DNA from: Mycogone perniciosa
Taxonomy: Eukaryota; Ascomycota; Sordariomycetes; Hypocreales; Hypocreaceae
NCBI GenBank assembly: GCA_025331125.1
Contig: JAOALB010000034.1
Location: forward strand, 124,001 to 188,000
Direction of reading: 5' to 3'
Length of the DNA: 64,000 nucleotides
The notes beneath the pieces were generated by a model, which saw only the letters and a list, made by a program, of their open reading frames with translations, was not told the DNA's origin and ran no database searches. Made by a program: the position numbers and the translations under genes. Positions 19,877 through 32,063 of the stretch are shown here, piece after piece (within the stretch, counting starts at the first letter, position 1; every line of letters starts with the position of its first letter).

Positions 19877-22265
19877 ATGAGCCGGACAATAGTGGGGAAA
19901 AGAGAGTTTTTTATTAGGTGACACTGGGGCCGGGATGACATTTATGATAAATGAAGGGTGATTGGAGAGGGCATTGTATTGTCCTTGATACCTCTTTGGG
20001 GTAGAATTTTTCAGGCGTCGCTGCAGGGAGCAGCAAATCCACCTTAGCTAGACTTCATATTAAAGACGACCATCTACGTATTGCCAGTTCTGCAACCCTC
20101 TGGCTCGACAGAACCCACTCATTGCGTGTGCTTGGAAGTTTGGTCCTGAGTCAAAAACATGGTACCTAAATGGCAGCCGAACAACTCTGGCAACTCATGC
20201 ATGTACTACCGGATGAATGGTGACAGCGCCCAAGTACGGAGCACTAAGGAGTGCGTAACTCATAACCACAAGGCCTTTAGAGAGTGATGTCTGTGACGAA
20301 AAGCCTACATCATTATCCCAACCAACGCCCCCTCACACGATTTAGGCTTTATCAATAGGACTGATGACGCCACTCTCATTATCCCATAGCGGTTGCTGTC
20401 CTGGTATGATTGCGTGCGTGGATGAGTTGGCGTGACGTTACTGGAGGTAAACAGTTGTCGTGGATAGAAATATGTGTTTAACGCATTGTTTATTGGTAGT
20501 ATGTGCTTATTTTTTTTATAAGCTAATAAACAATGTGAGTCTCTCGTGACAACATTGGAGGGAAAGACATCCCTGATATGCGGGATAATATTAATGATAG
20601 ATTGATTGATTGCATTCCACATAGTTTCCATGTCGACGGGGGACCTATGACACATAAACAGGTCTTTGTAATCCGTCCAATCGAGTTGACGCGTTCAATT
20701 AATCAACTTGAGAAGCGTCCTGGAATACCAGCTCGAAATGACTGAACTGATTAGAATACCTGACTTGGCTGGATATGTATGTGTGTATGTATGTATGTAT
20801 GTACTCCGTATGTAGTGCTGCAAGGACCACCGCCTTGACACTTTTCGCCATCCATTGACATCACGATATGCCAAGCCTAGGTACGGAGTGCAGGTCCGTA
20901 CGTTGTATTTTTTTCTCTCGCGTGGTTCGTTACTGCGGTGAGCCAAAAGGTGTGGCTGGGATGCATGTACATAGCTGTACTCCGTTGGCGTATTCTGTAG
21001 TATGCACGCAGGGCCAGCACACACGTAAACGGCCTTGAAGGCCCTACATGCATCGCACAATGCATGCATACTAAGCTTAGTATGTACTATGCGTTATGTC
21101 GTACTATCTGTTCTATTTACAAAGGTCAGAAATGCTGCTACTACTTCATACTACGAGTAATGCAATGAACATCTCATGTCCATCAAATAAACTTGCTGAT
21201 ACTACGGAGTACGGATGGAGTATGCATTCGATTATGTATGGAGTACTAATATTCGGAGACATCTGCCAAACCCCTCCAAGGGACCAGACCAACGCGCGTA
21301 CTTGTCACATCAGGACGGCTTCTCTGACAAGAGTTAGTACATGTACAACGTGGCGGCTCCCACAAGGCAGGGGGCTGGGTGTGAAGCCCCACTGCAGTAT
21401 TTTGGTGGAGCGCCAACGTCTGGGGTACCGAGTACAAGTTTGAATGCTTGCAGCAAAGTACCCTTTTAGCGATAATCAGCCTTAAATGGGATACTAGACA
21501 CGCGCCATGGCGGACGAGACAGACGCTGGAATGCAATGTGCGAGTCGATTGAAGTGTTTATTTACTAGCGCAGGACGACTGAGATACTGACTGAACTTAG
21601 TCAGTAAACAACATCAACAACTTGCGGACAATACTATCTAGATGTCCGCAAAAAAGAACCCATGCCGTGCGGAGTAGCAGGGCAGCGTCGCAGCAGGAAC
21701 AACAAGAGAGGCTGGTATGCCAGGTATCGAGTACGTGACATGCACCAGCATGTAAATATCGGTGTTTGAGTGAGAGAAAAAAAAAGTTTCGATGAACCCA
21801 TGCACGTGCAACGCGTGTTGACATGTTTCCGTATTTGGCCATCTCAACGACAGGCGCGCGACGTGATTTGCCGTAAATGGAGCAGACGCGGATCAATTTG
21901 TGCCAAGTTGGAGGGGCGAGCTTAACCAGGGCCCTCCGTCTCGCTTCTTACTGATCACCTCGGGTCCTGGCGCCTGCGAAATGCACGCTGACCTGACCTG
22001 ACCTGACCTGACCATTCCTCTTCCACCGCCTCTGCACGTCCGCGCCAACCACGCAACGTCTTTTCTCCCTCTTGCCAACACGTCGGCTTTTTGCAGCGAC
22101 TTTATTCTTGCATCTTGATTCTCTTCTCTCCCGACTCAATCCTCGTTCTCTGTCTTGCTGTGCTGTGCTTACGACTCGGGAGCACAGTAATGCCTCTCCT
22201 CCTCCCACATTGACCCTCTCCTCCTCCACGATCAATCCTCTATCTCTCTATCTCTCGCCCCCGCC
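19877..22265. other. Intergenic, Ran to homeobox gene (2.4 kb)
   Basis: No gene was recognised. It contains exact dispersed-word copies at 20802-20809, 20978-20985 and 21204-21211, a GTAT/GTGT microsatellite (about 20775-20803), five tandem CTGAC units (21988-22012) and a long pyrimidine-rich stretch just before the homeobox ATG. Confidence 0.6.
21988..22012. repeat. (CTGAC)5 pentanucleotide tandem repeat
   Basis: Five perfect head-to-tail CTGAC units in the upstream region of the homeobox gene. Confidence 0.9.
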
Positions 22266-24307
22266 ATGTCGACGGTTTCCCCTCCGCCGCCCGCCGCCCT
22301 CTCGGCCGAGCAGCAGCAGCCCATCAGCTCGTCATCACCAGGCCATTATGCCACCGCCTCTTCAGTTTCCGAATCCCTTCCCCGTCTGACAGAGAGCCCG
22401 CTGCCCTCGGGCCCTAACCCCGCCACCGAGAAACACCCCAAAGGGAAGAGGAAACGGACTGCGTACGTGCATTGGACGTCCTATGGGTTCGCTAAAGCCT
22501 CAATTGGGCCGCGACAGATGCTATGGAGACTGGGCATTGACTCTCAGACACTAACTAATGGTTGTTGTGTGTGCAGGACCAAAGACAAGCTGATTCTCGA
22601 AGATGCGTACTCAATTAACCCGAAGCCTGATAAGCAAGCGCGTCTCGAAATCGTGAACCGCGTTTCGCTTAATGAGAAAGAGGTCCAGGTACGTCACACA
22701 AGTCCTAAAATATCTTAAACTCATGGCCCCAGCTCAGATTGCCGGTGGCCATCGCGTCCAATGCATCTTGTGCACAATGTTCATCAAGGCATAAATGCTT
22801 ACATCCAATCCATCATAGATCTGGTTCCAAAACCGGCGACAAAATGACAGGCGAAAATCGCGTCCTCTATCCCCGCAAGAGTTGGCGGCCCTCCGCTTCG
22901 GTGGCATGCACAGCATCTCATCAGATCCTGTCGCGTCCCAAAGTGTCATCGCCGAACCCGACAAGACTTTCCCTGCCTCCGACCTGGCTGTCTCCCAAGC
23001 CATTGTCGATCATGCTCCCACATCGCCCCGGGCTCCCGTCAGTCCCATACGCTCTCAGCCCAACTCAGATGCTGTCCATGCCACGCCGCGCTTTACCAGC
23101 CAACACTCCCATGCGAGCAGCCAGTCCCTCGTAACACCACAGCGCCCGGAGTTCTCATCCTCCCAAGACTCCCAAGATGGCTCTCATTTATCACAATCCT
23201 TCTCAAGCTCCGTAGGATATCTGGCGAACCGATGGAACCTCGGCAGCTCTTTCTCAACGCCATCTACGTTCTCACGTGGCGGCGATGACTCTTTCAGGTA
23301 AGACCGTGCCTGGATACTATTGCCGATTTTTTACTAACTGTCGTGGCAGATTTGAACCTTTCCCCCCGTCATCTTGCTCTTCTACCACATCCCAGAGAGC
23401 GAGCCAGTCTCACATACGGCTCTCATTGTCTCTTGAAGGCAAGGCTGAACTAGTTCCCAATGTGACTTCCCCAACTCTGGCCACCCCCTCAAGGCCATCA
23501 TCCACGTTGCCTTCGTTTCCTCAGACCCGTCAACGAATCTTTCAGCGGAGTCATAGTGCACTCCCTACCATTACGCTGCCTCCTATCTCAACACTAACTA
23601 GCTCACTCCCGCCACGACTCATTCGAGGTCGATCCCGTGATGTCCACGCCTGGGAACTATGTGCGGATGCAGATACACGAGATGAGCTGACAGCTCAGGC
23701 TGAACACGAGTCGAATGGCTCTGCCATTGCCGCCATTAGCTTGCTGCGGTCTACAAGTGGAATTTTGCAACCCAGTGGAACTAAGCGTAACGCGCCCTTA
23801 TCAAAACTATCGCAGCCCCGTCAAGTTAAGAAGCCCAAGCTGAGCCGGACTAGCTCCAGTGTCGCACGATTAGAGACAATAGTGGGAGATTCAGAGAAGC
23901 TACGGGACTCACACTGCGGCAAGTTGAACGTTTCGATGCTCGTCTCCCCGACCGACTCGGACAAAGAGAACTGGAGCCCCGAGTCGGATAGACATTCGCA
24001 TGATGGTCACCAACGACTATTGCCTGGAAGCCCTCTCAAAGCACAGAATCCGCGACGACAGGGCCGAGTTTTTCAGGATCAGAAGAGTCCGTCTTTCCTT
24101 GGCAATCGTGCAACCACCATGCCGTTAGAGTCTCGCACTCTGACAAAGGCCGGTGTTGAGATTTTCCGAGACCCAGAGAGCAAGACGGACACACGACGGG
24201 ACGACGATGTTAGCAAATTTATGCGGGGCTCCATCAGCCCCAGCAAGAAGGGCGATATGGATTGTGTAGCAGGACTGCTTTCCTTGAGTCAGGGTGCATG
24301 GAGGTGA
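22266..24307 (+). CDS. Homeobox transcription factor (Yox1-like / RfeB type)
   Basis: Exons are 22266-22462, 22577-22688, 22819-23297 and 23350-24307; 581 residues. The homeodomain spans residues ~60-120 and is assembled from three exons: basic arm GKRKRTATKDKLILED, helix 1-2 region DKQARLEIVNRVSLNEKEVQ, and recognition helix IWFQNRRQNDRRKSRPLSPQ. A conserved downstream block, DADTRDELTAQAEHESNGSA followed by IAAISLLRS, is shared by fungal homeobox factors of this class. The rest is Ser/Pro-rich, with candidate phosphorylation sites (SPTDSDKENWSPES). Family knowledge: Yox1-type proteins repress cell-cycle genes with Mcm1 in yeast, and relatives in filamentous fungi affect development. Target genes here are unknown. 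The homeodomain is certain; the subfamily is inferred. Confidence 0.85.
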
Positions 24308-25095
24308 AGACGATGCTATGAGCAGCAAGTTTTTTTTCCTTTGTACTACTTGCATGAAGATACGATGTTATTGGATTTTTCTTTTATTCTAACGACTGGG
24401 GGAAATGGGCTTGGCGGCTTGTTGGTTTAAGATTTCCTTTTTTGGGTGGGAAGAGAGGAGTTCGTCTCTATTTTCTCGCATTCCTGGGGCGGTAGGGGGG
24501 TATGGGGGATGGGTCATTTTCTTGACGTCCTGGTCTTATGGTTGGATTGGTAAAAGAAAATCTGGATAGGTACGCATGTGTGGCTTTGTACACTTCAGAG
24601 ATGTTGTTTTTTTGTTATTGTTATTTTTGGCGCAAGGTTGTGCGGGTGTAGTAGAAGACCAGCGTTGATTGCTACAGGTCTGATACGAAGCTGCAAAGCA
24701 ATTGAAACGTGCCCACATTTACTATTTATTGCCTTGATACTTTGAAGTGATGAACTCATGGTAATGGCTCTTGTGTGTATTTCTACTTGGTGTATGACGA
24801 CGACGCGCAAGTCGCCCTGAATCGTTCCTCATGATGATGCTTCTAGCTATCTCTGGGGCCTGTAGCAGAGAACCTCAAGGGCTGTGACAAAAATGGTCCC
24901 CTCCCCCCTTTGCTCATTTCAACGCCTAAAACTCCAAACTAAATATTATGCCCCATCTTTCTCTCTCTCTCTATGTAAAAGAACGAAAGTGTATATACTA
25001 CATGAAGAAATAGAAAAAGAAGAGAGGAAGGAAGAAAGAGAGGCAGAATCCAAGTCATGTCTCATAAGAGTATGCATATGTGTGAGAGTGAGACA
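24308..25095. other. Convergent 3' flanks, homeobox gene and NAD kinase
   Basis: T-rich and CT-repeat sequence with no recognised gene. Confidence 0.6.
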
Positions 25096-27009
25096 TCATA
25101 GTCCCAACATGCTCATCTGTCTCCTGACGGGGCTGGCAGCCGCACTGCCCTCCTCGCTGGCATAGTACGCACTATCCGTATCAATGTCCCAGCTGGTGTC
25201 GTCGTCGTCTTCCTCACCGGCTTCAGACGATAACCCTGAGGCGTCAAAGGGCTTCTGGGCAGCGGCGCGCACGTTCCACCGCAGAGTGCGGCTGACGCTG
25301 TCGAACCACTCGGTGTCGGTGCGGGTGACGGTGGGGAAAGGGTATTGTGACGCGGTGATGGTGACGTGGTCGCCCTGTCGGAGCTCGATGCGGCCTTTGC
25401 CGTCGAAGGCGCAGTAGGCGGTGGCGCGGGAGTTGCGCGGGACGGCGACGCGCAGGGCCATAGTGTCGGAGAGGACCATGGGGCGGAAGGAGAGTGTGTG
25501 AGGGCAGATGGGGGTGAGAAGGATGGCGGGGATGTCTGGGTGGACGAGGGAGCCGCCGGCAGAGAGGGAGTAGGCGGTTGAGCCGGTGGGCGTGGAGAAG
25601 ATGCAGCCGTCAGCCTGGACGATGGTGAGGAGCTCGTCGTCGCCGTAGAGCTCCAGGTTGGAGACATAGGGGGATGGCCCGCGGTCGATGACGAGCTCGT
25701 TGAGGACCTCGAACTGCTCGCCTTCGTCCATGAGGCTGAATTTAGAGGCTTCGCGCCAGACGGTGCAGGTGAAGCGCATGCGGAGGTTGATCTTCATGCC
25801 GTCGTCGCCCATGACGCGGTTGAGATGCTTCTTGTAGTGCTCAAATTCGAACGTGGTCATGAAGCCGAGACTGCCGAGGCTGAAGGACAGGACGGGCGGG
25901 ACGATGCGCTGGAAAAGCCATGAGGTAAAGAGAACTGTGCCGTCGCCGCCGAGGGTGAGGACAAGATCAAACTTCTCGGGTTGGCTCCAGCACAGATCCG
26001 GGGTCCAGTACTTGAGCATGTGCTCGAAGCGGTCGTCTTGGGCGAGGATGGCGGCAGCGTTGAAGCGCTTGGAATTGCGCAATTTGGCATCTACATAGAC
26101 ATTGACGCCAATATCAGATCCATAGCGCGGGGTTTGCAGGAGCCAGGTGGCCAGCTCCCTGGTGAGATAAACAAGTTGGTTATCACGCGCCTTGGTGACA
26201 ATCATGACATTGCGCACGGCACGCTTGATGGGCCGGCGCTGTAGCTGCTTGGAGACCTCGCGGACACTTGTCGCGGTCTGGACGAGGCGTGAATGCGACA
26301 TGGACTCGTCATTTTTTATTTCCTCGAGGAGCTTGTCGATATCGACAGCATCGTCAAATCGCTGGTGGTAGAAACAGGGCGACAGCAGGCTGTTAATTGC
26401 GGTGGTTGGTGTAGATCGCCGCTTAACCAGGTCCTGCAGCGCATGGGCAAGCTGGTGTGGGCTTGCGGCGGCTGATGAGGACGATGCGCCAGCAGAGGTG
26501 CCAGTGCCAGCGCCAGCATCGCTATGAGGGAATAACATGTCGTTGAGAGAGAGGGCCTCGGGTTTCTTGGATCGCGAGACGGGGACAGAGGAGGCCAGAG
26601 CCTTGATGAGGGTCTGGCGGGGGACCAAATCGCGGGAAGCGCGTTGCTGATGATGGTGGTGGTGATGATGATGATGAGGTTGCTGAGGTAGCTGAGAAAC
26701 GCCGAGGTCCACTGTTGATGATGTGTCGGAGTCCGAGGAAACAGACGGCAACAACGACGACGACGACGAAGATGAAGGCGACGTTCCTCCTAGCGCAGGG
26801 ATGGCCGTGGACGGGGTTTTCGAGTCCACTTCATATTGCGATGCCTTGGTGACGCTTATGGACAGATTATGAAGGCCCGCTGAAGACTCGGGGCGGCGGT
26901 CAACAGCGGACTTATCAGGATTAATAACGTCAGCCGGAGCACGGCCAGCTCGATCTCCGCCAAGGGTAGTAGGGTGGAGATTTGTGGAAGGCGATGTGAC
27001 GGACGCCAT
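25096..27009 (-). CDS. NAD+ kinase (ATP-NAD kinase, Utr1 type)
   Basis: Single exon, 637 residues. The first ~200 residues are low complexity and Ser-rich, with a run of about 10 His (residues ~112-121). The catalytic domain spans residues ~260-590. It has the GGDG motif at ~355-358 (LTLGGDGTVLFTSWLF), NE at ~438 (VLNELVIDRGPSPYVSNLEL), and TPTGSTAYSLSAGG at ~474-487, the conserved NAD-binding segments. An acidic tail (EEDDDDTSWDID) ends the protein. Family knowledge: it phosphorylates NAD+ to NADP+ with ATP. No mitochondrial presequence is evident, which favours the cytosolic Utr1 type over Pos5. Several GC-rich shadow frames overlap it on both strands. Confidence 0.95.
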   Translation of the reverse strand: MASVTSPSTNLHPTTLGGDRAGRAPADVINPDKSAVDRRPESSAGLHNLSISVTKASQYEVDSKTPSTAIPALGGTSPSSSSSSSLLPSVSSDSDTSSTVDLGVSQLPQQPHHHHHHHHHQQRASRDLVPRQTLIKALASSVPVSRSKKPEALSLNDMLFPHSDAGAGTGTSAGASSSSAAASPHQLAHALQDLVKRRSTPTTAINSLLSPCFYHQRFDDAVDIDKLLEEIKNDESMSHSRLVQTATSVREVSKQLQRRPIKRAVRNVMIVTKARDNQLVYLTRELATWLLQTPRYGSDIGVNVYVDAKLRNSKRFNAAAILAQDDRFEHMLKYWTPDLCWSQPEKFDLVLTLGGDGTVLFTSWLFQRIVPPVLSFSLGSLGFMTTFEFEHYKKHLNRVMGDDGMKINLRMRFTCTVWREASKFSLMDEGEQFEVLNELVIDRGPSPYVSNLELYGDDELLTIVQADGCIFSTPTGSTAYSLSAGGSLVHPDIPAILLTPICPHTLSFRPMVLSDTMALRVAVPRNSRATAYCAFDGKGRIELRQGDHVTITASQYPFPTVTRTDTEWFDSVSRTLRWNVRAAAQKPFDASGLSSEAGEEDDDDTSWDIDTDSAYYASEEGSAAASPVRRQMSMLGL

Positions 27010-28792
27010 GATTATTATTTACTATTAGCAGTGCTATTATGCGGAGGAATGTGTGGTGTGCGTGTGTCTGTCGTCCGTCCAGAGGAGCCAGCCAGCCAGC
27101 TTCGGTGATTACTTTTCCTTAGCTCCGGAATGCGAGTTGGGCTGCAGAACGAACCCCCGAAATGGAAAGGAATGCAGATACTACAGAGTAGGTATGCTCG
27201 ACTTTGACACGCGGAGAGTTCGGACGAACAGCCCGAGCGAATCGTTGTCGACAACGAACCGATCAGATTGATGAGTTGAATCCGCCTCGGACGGACGCAC
27301 CATCTGCTCCGGACTGACGCAACTGTCAGCACTCGATGCCCCGAACGGGTAGTAGTAGGCTGCCTACCTTCTTATAGGAGTAATTTCACCACAATGGCAA
27401 CTGGGCCTTTTTCACAAAGCAATACTCCGTACCCGTCGGCTTCCCCACGTGTCAAACACGTCCCGCAAACCAGGTCTGCGGGAAGCGCCCGAGGCTGGGG
27501 AGCGATTGGTGCTGATCGTGACGAGAGTGACGAGTAACGAGTGATGGAGGCTGCAGAGACAAGCGGGTTTGTGGCGCACGGCAACAAATCCCGGTTGGTC
27601 GAGATGAAGGAAACGACGGCGATATTGAGCGAAGCTCTAAAAAGAAAAGAAAGAAGGAAAGGTTGCGTTGAAAAAAAGAACGTTGACGCTTTCAAAGCTA
27701 AATTATGAGTCGAGGAAAAAGTTCCGAATTTAAACTCGGAGAGGCACTGTTCAGAAAATGATTGATGACTGACGCTGATGATGAACAGCAAAGAAAACAA
27801 AACAGTCACAAAGAAATAAATGAGAGCACTAAGGAATGTCGGCAAAAAAAAAGGTCAAAAAGCACAACGGCGCAAGAACTACCAGAGCTCTGCTGCTTCA
27901 GACCGCCCTACAACGATATCAACCGAACGAAAGCGATCAAAGTCCCGAGGTCTTATTAAATACTCCGTAATCACCGTCGTTTCTTCCGGCTCGTGGTGTC
28001 CGCAACGGGCGAAACATCTCGTTAGGATTTGTCCAAGTTTACGACGGAGGAGGAAATACTACCAACTCAGCCTCAACCTGAGACCGTCTCGTGTTGTTGT
28101 GTCGCAGCTATGAATCGGTCTTCTTGATAGTGCGGCACCTTGGCTGTCTCACACATCAGCATCACATCGGTACTCCATGACGAGGTGACAGGTGGCGCTT
28201 TGCTCGTGGCCGTTGCTTGCGGGCCTTACCGTTAGCACCCAAGTGTGTTTCACATCGATGTCAGGATCCCAGGAGTTGTCACAGACTATCAGCAAACAGC
28301 CACCAAATTCAGACGTTCAACCACGGAAATGGTGAGAATTGCGGTCATGTATTTGTTCCCTTTAATTAATTATGGAATTCAACGAGAAGAAAGGCTCCAA
28401 TCAACCCGTTTCATCATCCATCACCCAACGCCACCAGCTTGGTGGCGTCTTCTTTAGGAGAGCTGATGCAACCCCATCTGAGTGATGCATCAGATCTCGA
28501 TAATTATCTCTGCCCACCGGAAATTTCATAACCGCCAACTCGGGCCTTTTCGCCCGGTGTCTATCACAAGCTCATGAGTAAACATGTCTCAAGTCGTGTT
28601 TGTGGCTAGCTCCTTCATCTTTACAACATTCGTCTCTCGCGTCGTAGGTTTGAGGCGGGTAGTGCCTCGCCCACTTGATGCCCAACATGTGAGATGACAA
28701 GCTGATTCATTCTATCATTCCTGCAGCGGAATTCGGTCGGTTCGAGATAAGAGACTGCATGGTGTGGGTCGAGAAGGTGATTGGTCCCGACT
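27010..28792. other. Intergenic, NAD kinase promoter to RRP46 3' flank (1.8 kb)
   Basis: No gene was recognised; a 157-codon minus frame here has no protein-like features. TACTCCGT copies lie at 27423-27430 and 27961-27968. Confidence 0.55.
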
Positions 28793-29682
28793 TCACTTCC
28801 AGTGAATGCTCTCTGCTGCCTTCGTCTCAATCACCGAACGAATAAACGCTTGGATGTTATGGGACTCCGCTCCATATCCTCCCATGGCTGTATCAAGGCC
28901 AGCCTCTTGGTCTTTGCAGCAAATGCGCTGCCCCGTCTGGAGAACCTTTTCCCACTCGTCAACCGAGAATGAGCCCTCGCTTTCTGCGAGGAGGAGCTCT
29001 GCGTCGGAAGTGAAACCAAGAACATGAACGGATCTCGCACTGTCTATTTCTGTGGGTGTGGGGTCTACTTTGATGCTGCCGTTCTCTCCATCCGCAATAG
29101 CCAGAGTAGCTGCTGAGGCGATGGCCTGTAGAGGAATAGCAGCAGTCAGCAGTCCCAGGACGGCAGTGTGCAACAACGCTGGGATGATGCCAAGATTCTG
29201 TAGAAACCGGTGTGTCAACGAAACAGGGGGGAACCGAGGGAGGGGGGGATTCATCCTGAAGGCTTTGCTCTTACCAATCGAGCCTGGGTGATCTTGGTGT
29301 TGACATAAGCATTCTCGGGTGTCACCGTCACCTGAAGCGTGACCTGGATCACACACCTTGGAAAGTTCTTGACGGGAATGAGATGTCGTAGTGCAGGCTG
29401 CAGAATGGCCTCGAGCTGTCGCTCAGCAGTGCCTGAAACATTCAATTAGCCCTGAATATGAGATACAGATGCAGTCTCCTCCTTGGGTGCAAATATCATG
29501 TTACCTCCAACACCTGCTGCTGGGCGGACGTTCACATCTACCACAGCCTCAAACGGGTTCTCATCTCGTCTTCCAGCCTCGACAGGGCCGTTCACAGCTG
29601 CGGTGACAGTATAACCGCAATATGAAAAAGATGCAGAGCCATCTGCTTTGGGGAGATGCGACAGCTCGGCCGTAGGAGCCAT
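28793..29682 (-). CDS. RRP46: Exosome core subunit Rrp46 (RNase PH-like)
   Basis: Exons (minus) are 29682-29505, 29432-29275 and 29197-28793, with introns of 72 and 77 nt; 246 residues. The RNase PH fold is visible in order: ADGSASFSYCGYTVTAAVNG with NGPVEAGRRDENPFEAVVDV, then TAERQLEAILQPALRHLIPV, CVIQVTLQVTVTPENAYVNT, and after the second intron IIPALLHTAVLGLLTAAIPL. A conserved C-terminal helix, GAESHNIQAFIRSVIE, follows. Family knowledge: Rrp46 is one of six RNase PH-like ring subunits of the exosome, catalytically inactive in fungi, acting in nuclear and cytoplasmic 3'-5' RNA processing. Joins are phase 1 and phase 0. It is divergent from RRD2, with 359 bp between starts. Confidence 0.9.
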
Positions 29683-30041
29683 ATCCAGAGGCTGTAGTGA
29701 CGTTTTGTCGGTGTATGGCAGGTTGAAATTTTGATAATCGATATTTTCAGGTATTGCAGAAGAAGTTGGCGGTTGTCGTATTGGGAATAGAAGTAACTTT
29801 ATCGATTGAATACTCCTGTTTTAGGCTTTCTCCAGTGGCTGGGTCATGTAGAGCTTTGACGGCGGTACGTGCGGGGCCATCCACCACCAGTGACGTGAGG
29901 AGCTGGCAAGCTGCCCACTATTACATAGATAACTACTCCGTACCTTAGTACTTACTACCTAAACTACCTAGTACCCAGATCCCAGATCTTGCCATCTCCC
30001 ATCAACATCAACATCAACATCAACACTATATACAGCGCATC
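29683..30041. promoter_or_regulatory. Shared divergent promoter, RRP46 and RRD2
   Basis: A 359-bp head-to-head gap. It has a TACTCCGT copy at 29934-29941 and four tandem ATCAAC units at 30001-30024, immediately upstream of the RRD2 ATG and probably in its 5' leader. Confidence 0.55.
30001..30024. repeat. (ATCAAC)4 hexanucleotide repeat
   Basis: Four perfect units 18 bp upstream of the RRD2 start codon. Confidence 0.9.
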
Positions 30042-31328
30042 ATGGCTTCGGAAGCTCACGAACAGCCCGCATCTACACAGAACACGGCCCCCGGGATCCC
30101 CAACCTGAAGGACAGGATCCCAAAGCTTGAGCCTCGCAAGCGGCGTCAGCTTCCCTCCAACCCCACGCCTGTGCCTGAGACACCCGCACTCCCCTTGCCA
30201 CTGGACACGTCAGGATGGAGCTTCAAACTCCCAACAAGGCGAATCCTTTCCCGCAAGGATCATGAGCTTTTCCTAGCTTCACCAACCTACAACCTCGTGA
30301 TTGCCTGGGTTTTCACGCTGTCAGAGGCCGTCGTTGATACGCCGAGGTCTGCTATCAAGGATGAAGCTCTGGGCGACAATGTCAAGGCTATTTTGACGAT
30401 TCTAAACAAGACTGAAGACCTGGTGTCCAAGTCTCCGCCCGATGAGCAAGGCGGCTCCCGCTTCGGGAACAAAGCCTTTAGGGGATTTCTCGACCTCGTC
30501 AAGGAAAATGCTGCCAAGTGGCACAAGAGCCTTCGCCTGGACAACGCCGATGCTGTCGAGGAGGCATCCACATATTTCAACCAAGCCTTCGGCAATCGAA
30601 ACCGGATCGACTACGGATCGGGGCATGAACTCAACTTCATGATGTGGCTACTCTGCCTCTACCAACTCGGCCTCTTGCAGCGGGCAGACTTCCCGGCCTT
30701 GGTTCTCAGCGTCTTCACTCGCTATCTCTCCCTCATGCGGGTCGTCCAAATGGCATACTACCTGGAGCCTGCAGGATCCCACGGTGTATGGGGACTTGAC
30801 GATTATCAATTTCTGCCGTTCCTTTTTGGCGCCTCCCAGCTGCTGCATCACCCCTACATCACCCCTCGTGCCATCCACCAAGACCTCGCCATTGAGGAGT
30901 TCGGCGACGACTTTTTGTATCTGAACCAGGTCAGCTTCGTAAACAGTACCAAAACCGTCAAGGGACTGCGATGGCACAGCCCGATGCTCGATGACATTTC
31001 CTCAGCCAAGTCCTGGACCAAGATTGACGGCGGGATGCGCCGCATGTTCGTTGCCGAGGTCTTGGGTAAGCTCCCCGTCATGCAGCATTTTCTCTTCGGT
31101 TCTCTCATCTCCGCCACCGACGGCATGAGTGAGGAAAACCCATCTGCTGCCGGTGATGACCTAGAGAGCGGAGCAGACCATGCTGGCCACGATCACGCCA
31201 GCCATACTCGCAATGGGACCGGCTGGGGAGATTGTTGTGGAATCAAGGTACCGAGCAGCATTGCGGCTGCTCAAGAACTGAAAAAGAGGGGGGAAGGGGA
31301 AACTTTGCGAAGAATTCCGTTTGATTGA
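30042..31328 (+). CDS. rrd2: PP2A phosphatase activator / peptidyl-prolyl isomerase (PTPA, Rrd2 type)
   Basis: Single exon, 428 residues. Residues ~55-350 are one PTPA domain: FKLPTRRILSRKDHELFLAS, then NKAFRGFLD, NRIDYGSGHELNFMMWLLCL, EPAGSHGVWGLDDYQFLPFL, HHPYITPRAIHQDLAIEEFG, and GGMRRMFVAEVLGKLPVMQH with FLFGSL. These are the ATP/PP2A-contacting blocks of the family. The C-terminal DCCGIKVPSSIAAAQELKKR followed by RRIPFD is what I associate with fungal Rrd2 rather than Rrd1; that split is inferred. Family knowledge: it activates the PP2A catalytic subunit and has prolyl isomerase activity. A His-rich insert (HAGHDHASHTRNG) precedes the tail. Confidence 0.93.
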   Translation: MASEAHEQPASTQNTAPGIPNLKDRIPKLEPRKRRQLPSNPTPVPETPALPLPLDTSGWSFKLPTRRILSRKDHELFLASPTYNLVIAWVFTLSEAVVDTPRSAIKDEALGDNVKAILTILNKTEDLVSKSPPDEQGGSRFGNKAFRGFLDLVKENAAKWHKSLRLDNADAVEEASTYFNQAFGNRNRIDYGSGHELNFMMWLLCLYQLGLLQRADFPALVLSVFTRYLSLMRVVQMAYYLEPAGSHGVWGLDDYQFLPFLFGASQLLHHPYITPRAIHQDLAIEEFGDDFLYLNQVSFVNSTKTVKGLRWHSPMLDDISSAKSWTKIDGGMRRMFVAEVLGKLPVMQHFLFGSLISATDGMSEENPSAAGDDLESGADHAGHDHASHTRNGTGWGDCCGIKVPSSIAAAQELKKRGEGETLRRIPFD

Positions 31329-32063
31329 TGGGTTTACACCATCATGTATAGAACTGGCTGAGAATGCCTGGGGGTTTTTTTTAACTTAGTCTTTTGGCAA
31401 TCACTAGGGCAAAGACGTCTTCATCGATGACGAATTATTATGATTAACCAAAACGTTGCTACCAAGAGGACATATCAAAAAGGCATCACAAAAAGGAGAT
31501 GACGGGAACTAAATTCAATGTTTCTTAACAATTCGTGTTTATTCGTCCTTCTGAGGACTCGGAAGTGGCTAACCACTCAATCCCTTTGATCAGCAGCAGT
31601 AGCAGCTGAAACACACCAGGCATACTGAATGCAGTCCGTACCCACTGTTCATCACAGAACAGGTCTTTGATGAAACTCGTTTCCTCATAAGCTCCAGAAC
31701 ACCGTCCCCTTGATCCCTCTTTTCATTCAAACAACGAGAAAATAAGAAAAAAGAGAACATGGCCGCCCCAGCCCGGGGTATGATATATGCCGTAATTCCA
31801 TAGATAGGAATCGAGTAGCTAAAGCAAGACAAAACGCCAGTCATAATCATGTTACTTGCTCTTTTTCCGATTCAAAAGTAAACCACCGCCGCCCTAGGTA
31901 TCATTGCAAGCGACAGAAAGAAAAATTCCGACCATGATGCATCATCGCGCGCTCAGAAAACAGACAAAGAGAGAGAAGAAAAAAACATGCATATTTTTGG
32001 TACAGGTATTGTGTTAAGAAACGGCCGACAAGAGATATACGTGTGTTTTGTGACCACTCATAA
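31329..32063. other. Convergent 3' flanks, RRD2 and orphan gene
   Basis: AT-rich, with several homopolymer runs. No gene was recognised. Confidence 0.6.

Noticed and set aside
21988..22012. CTGAC array considered as part of a CRISPR-like or telomere-like repeat
   Set aside because: The units are 5 bp, contiguous and without spacers; a simple microsatellite in a eukaryotic genome.
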